From Acidimicrobiaceae bacterium (lineage in GTDB: Bacteria > Actinomycetota > Acidimicrobiia > Acidimicrobiales > Ilumatobacteraceae), in assembly GCA_947488685.1 (NCBI GenBank), contig CANLAH010000004.1, forward strand, positions 1-35,439: a stretch of DNA of 35,439 bases, given 5' to 3'. The translations under genes were made by a program, and so were the position numbers. Position 1 is the first letter of the stretch. Each line of letters starts with the position of its first letter. Below are positions 28,913 through 35,439 of this stretch, one piece after another. The notes under the pieces are model-generated. The model was given only the letters and a program-made list of their open reading frames with translations, was not told the origin of the DNA and made no database searches.

Positions 28913-29674
28913 TTAATGCGATAGCACGTCGACAATCACGCCAACAACGGCAACGAACTCCGCCCTCTCCTCGGGACTCAGTGCCGACTCATACACAGAC
29001 TCTTGTAGAACATCTGTGAGTTGCTCTGCTGCAGCACGAGTCACCACAAGATGCTTCACATCCGCAAACGGAGGCTGCCAACCAAACTTAGTGGCAGTCT
29101 CGACTCCATCACCTGAATCGAAATACCGTGTCAGGATTGCCTGTACCGGGGTCAAACCACTCGCTGCTACGGCCATGATGTGAGCACTTCCTCTCCACTC
29201 ACGCAAGAGATGCATCAATAAATATGCACGCGCAGCGTTGTCAGTTGGTCGGGGCATCACTCTCCAGCCGACAAAAAGAGAATGACCACTGATTGGAACA
29301 GCGGCAATGACTCTTTCGCCAAGTTCAATAAAACGCTCAAGACCTGCCGTATCTGCAAGACGTTTACGTCCATATGCGGCGCATGCATCTGCAAAACGTT
29401 GGGCGCCGGCTTTTGCTCCTTCGACACCAATTCCTGCCTCCCACATCACACGAATAAGTGAAGGCGCAAACGGTCCAAATGCCGCTGAAACGACATCGGC
29501 GTCAACGTCGCCCAGTACTCCCCCACGACCGACTACGTAATACGCAAAGCCATTGGGGTATCCGAAATCCTTACAAGCCGCGATGGTTTCGGGGTGCAAC
29601 ATAAATTTGCCACCGACATCACCAATAGGTTGAGCAAGTGCTCGAACAGTTTCTTGAGCGGTCAGAGTTGTCAT
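28913..29674 (-). CDS. SCO6745/SalK-like family protein
   Basis: LAQPIGDVGGKFMLHPETIAACKDFGYPNGFAYYVVGRGGVLGDVDADVVSAAFGPF. Confidence 0.75.
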   Translation of the reverse strand: MTTLTAQETVRALAQPIGDVGGKFMLHPETIAACKDFGYPNGFAYYVVGRGGVLGDVDADVVSAAFGPFAPSLIRVMWEAGIGVEGAKAGAQRFADACAAYGRKRLADTAGLERFIELGERVIAAVPISGHSLFVGWRVMPRPTDNAARAYLLMHLLREWRGSAHIMAVAASGLTPVQAILTRYFDSGDGVETATKFGWQPPFADVKHLVVTRAAAEQLTDVLQESVYESALSPEERAEFVAVVGVIVDVLSH

Positions 29675-29744
29675 ATACAAAAAACTAACCGCTTGGTGCG
29701 CTCAAAGCAGTTGTCCAAGATGTACTCTGTGGAGTGCTATAACC

Positions 29745-29926
29745 CGTTTGGGAGAGCATCATTACACAGCCAGTGCAATGATCGCCGAAGGAGCAACCAC
29801 CCCGGAACCTCTCAGGCCCAAGGACCGAACGGACTGGCAACGCTGGAAAGAAGGGACTCGTCCCTCGCCGACGGGGAAAGCCCTCACGGGTGAAGCTCTC
29901 AGGCACAAAAGACAGCGGGGGTGCAC
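29745..29926 (+). ncRNA. Tandem glycine riboswitch (gcvT element), two aptamers
   Basis: GGGAGAGC...CGCCGAAGGAGCAACC...CCTCTCAGGCCCAAGGACCG then GGAAAGA...CGCCGACGGGGAAAGCC...GCTCTCAGGCACAAAAGACAGCGGGGG, just upstream of gcvP. Confidence 0.93.
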
Positions 29927-29952
29927 ATAGTTCTCTATTAAGGAGCCGCACC

Positions 29953-32376
29953 ATGCCACATGTTTTTGACCGCGAACAATTTCTTGATCGCCACCTTGGT
30001 TTGTCGTCAGACGACCGGGCCGAAATGCTCAGAGTTATCGAGCGAGATTCGATCGATGATCTGCTGAGCGCAACTATCCCCGAGCAGATTCGCCTGCGTG
30101 CATCGTTAGCCCTTGGCTCAGCAGTGCCAGAAGCAGAAGTTCTCAGCATGTTGCGAGACAAGTTCAACAACGATGTCGTGCGACGTAACTACATCGGTCA
30201 GGGCTATTACGGAACAATTACACCGCCGGTGATCAAGCGAAATGTTCTGGAAAACCCGGCCTGGTATACCGCGTACACGCCATATCAACCAGAGATTAGC
30301 CAGGGCCGACTTGAAGCGATTCTGAACTTTCAAACAATGATTGCCGAACTCACTGGACTTGCACTTGCTAATGCGTCATTACTTGACGAAGCAACCGCTG
30401 TAGCCGAGGCCGTAACGATGGCACGTCGCGTGAGCAAGAACCCTTCGAACATTGTCCTGGTCGAAAAAGATATTCACCCCCAGACTCTTAATGTTTTACG
30501 AACCCGCACCGAACCTGTGGGTATTGAAATTATTCTCGGTGGACTCGACGACTTTACTGACGTGGATGCCTTTGCATTAGTTGTCTCCTGGCCTGCAAGT
30601 TCTGGAGCCTTAGCTTCACCACAAAGTGTTGCAGCCTCTGTCGCTCACCATCGTTCTCGTGGGGTCATCACTATTGCAAGCACCGACCTGTTGGCGTGCG
30701 CCCAGATTATTCCACCGGGACAACTTGGCTTTGATGTTGCAGTTGGCTCGGCACAGCGGTTCGGAGTTCCGATGGGTTTTGGTGGACCTCACGCCGCATT
30801 TATGGCAGTCGCCACAGAACATGCACGATCGTTGCCAGGCCGCCTTGTCGGAGTCAGCACCGACACTGCTGGTCGTCCAGCACTGCGATTGAGTCTGCAG
30901 ACACGCGAACAACATATTCGACGCGAAAAAGCCACATCAAACATATGCACAGCGCAGGTGCTGCTCGCCAATATCGCTGGCTTCTACGGAGCATGGCATG
31001 GTCCAACTGGGCTACAAGCAATTGCTCGTCGCGTGCATGCATTGGCGTCTGCATTTGCGTCTTTGGCTGCCAGTAAAAACTTGAGTCTCGTGTCAACTGA
31101 TTTCTTTGACACCGTTGCATTACAAACACCTGATGCACAAGGCTTGGTGTCACAAGCCAGGCAGCACGGTTGCAACATCCGACAAATCGACGAACGAACA
31201 GTTTCAGCGAGTTTTGACGAAACAATGACCGCACAAGATGTCGTCACACTGCTACTTGCGATTGGCGTCAACGCCACGCTTCAAGATGTCAACAACAGCG
31301 CCAGGGCCGATCAGAACGCGTCTCTTGTACGTACAGATCAATTCATGTCTCAGAGCGTTTTTGGGAGATACCACACCGAACACGAAATGCTTCGATATGT
31401 CCGCCGTCTCTCAGATAAAGACTTGGCACTTGATCGAACAATGATTCCACTTGGTTCTTGCACAATGAAACTCAACTCCACCACAGAGATGGAACCGATC
31501 ACATGGTCTCTTTTGGCCGATCTGCACCCGTATGTACCAGCAGATGAAAGCGTTGGCTATCGCTCTTTGATTACAGATCTCGAAACAATGTTGTGTGCCA
31601 TTACTGGCTACGACGCAGTCAGCCTTCAACCTAATGCGGGTAGTCAAGGCGAGTTTGCCGGCCTTCTAGCAATCCGTGCGTACCACCGTTCGCGTGGCGA
31701 CATCAATCGCACGATCTGTCTTATTCCGTCAAGCGCTCACGGCACGAATGCCGCAAGCGCAGTCATGGCAGGAATGGGCGTCGTCGTTATTGCCTGCGAC
31801 GAAAGCGGCAATGTTGATGTGCAAGACCTGCGTGAAAAAGCAGACGCAGCCGGAGAACGTCTTGCGGCGTTAATGGTGACATACCCATCGACTCACGGTG
31901 TTTTTGAAACTGCCATCAGTGAGATCTGTGAGATTATTCATCAACGCGGTGGTCAGGTGTATGTAGACGGTGCAAATCTCAATGCTCTCGTTGCAGTCGC
32001 TCAGCCGGGCAAATTCGGCGCCGATGTCAGTCACCTCAACTTGCATAAAACTTTTTGTATTCCTCATGGCGGTGGTGGCCCAGGAGTTGGCCCTGTTGCG
32101 GTGAGATCTCATCTTGCACCGTTCCTGCCAGGGCACCCACTCGCTCACCATGACGACTCCACTGTTGGGGCCGTGTCAGCAGCGCCCTTTGGCTCAGCGG
32201 GCATCTTGGCTATTCCATGGGTGTATATCTCAATGATGGGACCGGACGGGCTATTGGCGGCAACTGGAGACGCCATACTCTCGGCCAATTATGTCGCACG
32301 TCGATTGGTGTTTTTGAAACTGCCATCAGTGAGATCTGTGAGATTATTCATCAACGCGGTGGTCAGGTGTATGTAG
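29953..32376 (+). CDS. gcvP: Glycine dehydrogenase (decarboxylating), P-protein, 5' part up to the frame break inside the tandem duplication
   Basis: RBS AGGAG at 29941, [21 protein letters not shown]..., [25 protein letters not shown] motif; frame leaves the gene at 32306/32307. Confidence 0.93.
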   Translation: MPHVFDREQFLDRHLGLSSDDRAEMLRVIERDSIDDLLSATIPEQIRLRASLALGSAVPEAEVLSMLRDKFNNDVVRRNYIGQGYYGTITPPVIKRNVLENPAWYTAYTPYQPEISQGRLEAILNFQTMIAELTGLALANASLLDEATAVAEAVTMARRVSKNPSNIVLVEKDIHPQTLNVLRTRTEPVGIEIILGGLDDFTDVDAFALVVSWPASSGALASPQSVAASVAHHRSRGVITIASTDLLACAQIIPPGQLGFDVAVGSAQRFGVPMGFGGPHAAFMAVATEHARSLPGRLVGVSTDTAGRPALRLSLQTREQHIRREKATSNICTAQVLLANIAGFYGAWHGPTGLQAIARRVHALASAFASLAASKNLSLVSTDFFDTVALQTPDAQGLVSQARQHGCNIRQIDERTVSASFDETMTAQDVVTLLLAIGVNATLQDVNNSARADQNASLVRTDQFMSQSVFGRYHTEHEMLRYVRRLSDKDLALDRTMIPLGSCTMKLNSTTEMEPITWSLLADLHPYVPADESVGYRSLITDLETMLCAITGYDAVSLQPNAGSQGEFAGLLAIRAYHRSRGDINRTICLIPSSAHGTNAASAVMAGMGVVVIACDESGNVDVQDLREKADAAGERLAALMVTYPSTHGVFETAISEICEIIHQRGGQVYVDGANLNALVAVAQPGKFGADVSHLNLHKTFCIPHGGGGPGVGPVAVRSHLAPFLPGHPLAHHDDSTVGAVSAAPFGSAGILAIPWVYISMMGPDGLLAATGDAILSANYVARRLVFLKLPSVRSVRLFINAVVRCM
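31897..32306 (+). repeat. 410-bp tandem duplication, copy 1 (within gcvP)
   Basis: Near-identical to 32307-32716, offset exactly 410. Confidence 0.97.
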
Positions 32377-33239
32377 ACGGTGCAAATCTCAATGCTCTCG
32401 TCGCAGTCGCTCAGCCGGGCAAATTCGGCGCGGATGTCAGTCACCTCAACTTGCATAAAACTTTTTGCATTCCTCATGGCGGTGGCGGCCCAGGAGTTGG
32501 CCCTGTTGCGGTGAGATCTCATCTTGCACCGTTCCTGCCAGGACACCCACTCGCTCACCATGACGACTCCACTGTTGGGGCCGTGTCAGCAGCGCCCTTT
32601 GGCTCAGCGGGCATCTTGGCTATTCCATGGGTGTATATCTCAATGATGGGACCGGACGGGCTATTGGCTGCCACTGGAGACGCCATACTCTCGGCCAATT
32701 ACGTCGCCCGTCGACTGCGCGACGTATACCCCACTCTTTACTCTGGACCATCAGGCACAGTTGCCCATGAGTGCATCCTTGATATTCGGGGGATCACTAA
32801 AGACACTGGAGTGAGTGTTGACGACATCGCCAAGCGATTAATGGACTTTTGTTTCCATGCACCCACAATGAGTTTCCCTGTGACCGGAACACTGATGGTT
32901 GAGCCAACCGAGAGTGAATCCTTGGCCGAAGTCAATCGTTTCATTGAAGCAATGCTTCAGATCGGTGTCGAGATTGATTCAGTGCGCCAAGGCAAGGTTG
33001 ACATTGAAGACTCTCCATTGAGACATGCACCTCACACCGTTGAAGATGTTGTCTCAAGCAACTGGGCTCGGCCCTACTCTCGCGAGACAGCCTTGTTTCC
33101 AACACCACTCCTGCGAACACGCTCGTTTTACCCAGCCGTGTCACGCATCGATGCTGTATTTGGAGACAGGAACCTAGTCTGCAACTGCGCACCAATCGAG
33201 GAGTACGCGATGTCGTTAGAGAGTATTACTCTGTCGTAA
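32217..33239 (+). CDS. gcvP: Glycine dehydrogenase P-protein, 3' part including the second copy of the duplicated segment (ORF start is not a natural start)
   Basis: Repeats [19 protein letters not shown]...SANYVARRL, then continues [26 protein letters not shown] to the P-protein C-terminus. Confidence 0.9.
   Translation: MGVYLNDGTGRAIGGNWRRHTLGQLCRTSIGVFETAISEICEIIHQRGGQVYVDGANLNALVAVAQPGKFGADVSHLNLHKTFCIPHGGGGPGVGPVAVRSHLAPFLPGHPLAHHDDSTVGAVSAAPFGSAGILAIPWVYISMMGPDGLLAATGDAILSANYVARRLRDVYPTLYSGPSGTVAHECILDIRGITKDTGVSVDDIAKRLMDFCFHAPTMSFPVTGTLMVEPTESESLAEVNRFIEAMLQIGVEIDSVRQGKVDIEDSPLRHAPHTVEDVVSSNWARPYSRETALFPTPLLRTRSFYPAVSRIDAVFGDRNLVCNCAPIEEYAMSLESITLS
32307..32716 (+). repeat. 410-bp tandem duplication, copy 2 (within gcvP)
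   Basis: Near-identical to 31897-32306 with ~10 single-base differences. Confidence 0.97.
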
Positions 33240-33490
33240 TGACCACTGACGACAAAAGTTCTGATCAAACTCATCCACTTTCGGGCATCGAGGAACTTCT
33301 CAAACTACTCGTCCAAGTCGACCCCATCACTCTAGGAACCCAGGCACTCGACGGTACTCGTCGCTTAGCGGATGAAATTTTTGCCGCAATTGCAGCATTC
33401 ACAACCACGATGGACAATCTCAACGCGACTGCTACCCGACTCAATGTTTTTATGGATCGCATGCAAGAGCGGTATCTAGGGGACGACTAA
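33239..33490 (+). CDS. Small hypothetical protein
   Basis: Start overlaps gcvP stop (TAATG); [51 protein letters not shown]. Confidence 0.6.
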   Translation: MTTDDKSSDQTHPLSGIEELLKLLVQVDPITLGTQALDGTRRLADEIFAAIAAFTTTMDNLNATATRLNVFMDRMQERYLGDD

Positions 33491-33492
33491 AC

Positions 33493-34548
33493 CTATTTCT
33501 TTTTGGCAACAAAAGGCAGTGCGGTGATGACGCCCTCTATCAGCGAGCCGCGTACATCTAGATCTACTTTTTGACCTACTGATACTTCAATCGTCACGAA
33601 CGCCATCGCTATGCAATGACCAAGCGTTGGAGAAAAGTTACCGCTCGATACGTATCCGATTGACTTGCCTTCAGAGAGAACTTCTGTGCCATCGCGTGCC
33701 GGACGTCGACCTTGTATTTCGATACCTACAAGTCTCTTTGACAAACCTGACTCTTTTTTGGCCAATAGTGCATCACGTCCGCGAAAAGCACCCTTATCCC
33801 ATGACACGACCCATTCAAGACCCGCCTCAAGAGAGTTGATCCCTTTGCCTAGTTCGTGCCCATGCAGCGGAAGACCTGCCTCAAGGCGCAAAGTATCGCG
33901 AGCACCTAGTCCCGCAGGCACTCCACCGGCCTGCACGAGTGCGTTCCAGATGGAGGTTGCGTGCGCAACCGGCACTGCAAGTTCAAGACCGTCTTCGCCC
34001 GTGTAGCCAGTTCCGGCGACGGTGCAGGCCACGCCCATGAGTTCTAGCTCTTTGACGCGAAACCGACCAACATCTGCTGCATCACGAGAGAACGCACCAA
34101 CAACTTTTCGCGCCGTTGGCCCTTGCACGGCAATGATTGCCCGTGTATTTGTGGTGTCAACTCCGCCAATTGCTTCTTGCACGCCAGTTGTATTAGAGGC
34201 ATTAGGCATGACATCAAACACGTCATCACCTACCCACCACACAATGATGTCATCCAATACGCAAGCATCGTTTACGTCGAGCAAGTGCGTGTACTGCGCG
34301 CGACCAACAGAGATCTTATTTAGATCATTTGTCAGTGCTTTTTGCAATAGGTCAAACGCCTTGTCACCAGACACTCGAACTGTGCCCAAGTGCGACACAT
34401 CAAATAGCGCCGCACCTTGACGACACGCTTCGTGCTCTAACAGCGTTCCGCTCGGATATGAAATTGGCATTTCCCATCCACCGAACGGAGCCATCTTGGC
34501 CTTCAGTTCTCGGTGCACCGCATCTAGCGGAGAAACTTTGTCACTCAT
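33493..34548 (-). CDS. gcvT: Aminomethyltransferase (glycine cleavage T-protein)
   Basis: PLDAVHRELKAKMAPFGGWEMPISYPSGTLLEHEACRQGAALFDVSHLGTVRVSG; GLGARDTLRLEAGLPLHGHEL. Confidence 0.95.
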   Translation of the reverse strand: MSDKVSPLDAVHRELKAKMAPFGGWEMPISYPSGTLLEHEACRQGAALFDVSHLGTVRVSGDKAFDLLQKALTNDLNKISVGRAQYTHLLDVNDACVLDDIIVWWVGDDVFDVMPNASNTTGVQEAIGGVDTTNTRAIIAVQGPTARKVVGAFSRDAADVGRFRVKELELMGVACTVAGTGYTGEDGLELAVPVAHATSIWNALVQAGGVPAGLGARDTLRLEAGLPLHGHELGKGINSLEAGLEWVVSWDKGAFRGRDALLAKKESGLSKRLVGIEIQGRRPARDGTEVLSEGKSIGYVSSGNFSPTLGHCIAMAFVTIEVSVGQKVDLDVRGSLIEGVITALPFVAKKK

Positions 34549-34550
34549 TG

Positions 34551-35003
34551 CTACAAGTTAGCGACATTCGCAGCAATAAGAATCTCTTCTTTAGCCTTAC
34601 GTATCGAGATAATTGTGGCGTCGACTTCATCTTTGATTGGCGCAAGAGGCAACACGTTGAAGACACCTTGCCCTTTACGCATGACATCAATCAACTCATC
34701 GCCTTTACACAACACAACACTCGAACCGCTAATAACAATATGCGCCGACACAATGTCACTATCAAGATGATCCCTCATGTAATTGAATACATCACGAACC
34801 GATGCGAGCCGAATACCAGCATCAAGAAGCATCTTTACGACTTTGAGTTCGAGTAAGTCTTGATAGTTATACACTCGTCGACTACCACAGCCTGCGGCAT
34901 CAATGACACTTGGTCGGATCAAATTTGTGCGAGCCCAATAGTCCAATTGTCGATAAGTAATTCCGACAATATTCGCAGCATGCTTTCCGGTAAAGCTTTC
35001 CAT
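34551..35003 (-). CDS. MerR family transcriptional regulator
   Basis: GKHAANIVGITYRQLDYWARTNLIRPSVIDAAGCGSRRVYNYQDLLELKVVKMLLDAGI. Confidence 0.9.
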   Translation of the reverse strand: MESFTGKHAANIVGITYRQLDYWARTNLIRPSVIDAAGCGSRRVYNYQDLLELKVVKMLLDAGIRLASVRDVFNYMRDHLDSDIVSAHIVISGSSVVLCKGDELIDVMRKGQGVFNVLPLAPIKDEVDATIISIRKAKEEILIAANVANL

Positions 35004-35124
35004 TATCAGACTCCAAAATCTCGTAGTACACGCAAGTAACTACGCGGATGTAACACGCTAGAGGCGACAATTGATTTCGTCAAGAGAACATTCGTTCGTA
35101 ACGTCTTGACGCATTTCGGTCTAC

Positions 35125-35439
35125 TTATGCCAGGAAATCCTCTGGTTTGATCGTGTCAATGAAGTCTTTGAACTCCTCGAGGATGTTTTCTTCATCAGCC
35201 TCGGGTGAAACTTTGCCGACATCATCTATCAAGGAATCCTGAATGTAGATCGGGCAATGTGCTCGCAGCGCCAGCGCCACGCCATCAGAGGGGCGACATG
35301 AGATGACATTGTCTACACCCTGAGATGTCAGGGTCATCTCTGCGTAATAAGTACCACTCACCATCTCAGTGATGACAACCTGTTTCAGTACTACTTCAAT
35401 CTTGCGTAACGCCAAGACGAATAAATCATGTGTTAAGGG
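35125..35439 (-). CDS. Bifunctional nuclease (DUF151) family protein, N-terminus truncated by window edge
   Basis: Frame is open to the window edge (PLTHDLFVLALRKIEVVLKQVVITEMVSGTYYAEMTL...CRPSDGVALALRAHCPIYIQDSLID). Confidence 0.88.
   Translation of the reverse strand, partial: PLTHDLFVLALRKIEVVLKQVVITEMVSGTYYAEMTLTSQGVDNVISCRPSDGVALALRAHCPIYIQDSLIDDVGKVSPEADEENILEEFKDFIDTIKPEDFLA

Noticed and set aside
34329-34856. 175-aa plus-strand ORF
   Set aside because: Antisense to gcvT start and MerR gene.

Overview
Actinobacterial chromosomal segment with moderate GC and dense gene packing. An Acidimicrobiia-like origin is my inference, not shown by the sequence. The core is a complete Pup-proteasome locus: trmI, a ferredoxin on the opposite strand, arc/mpa, dop, pup, prcB, prcA, pafA. 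It continues into lepB, a GDPD gene, tatB-like, tatC and a HelY-type helicase. Further on are an M20 peptidase, a tandem ThyX-like protein, an acidic DUF4193-like protein, GNAT, enoyl-CoA hydratase, a gamma-carbonic anhydrase family protein and WhiB. The right end is glycine-related: threonine aldolase, a PLP decarboxylase, a tandem glycine riboswitch, gcvP, gcvT, a MerR regulator and a DUF151 nuclease. Most of the window is ordinary core genome. The observations most worth a second look are: (1) a 410-bp tandem duplication that breaks the gcvP frame, whose two copies differ at about 10 sites, all synonymous; (2) an 18-bp repeat array encoding (ATPVIE)n in which one 16-nt unit breaks the frame; (3) four contiguous 13-bp iteron-like repeats next to a perfect DnaA-box-like 9-mer between whiB and ltaE; (4) a two-domain ThyX-like protein with degenerate signature motifs. 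I did not find a convincing new defence or mobile system. No tRNA, rRNA, CRISPR or transposase was recognised.
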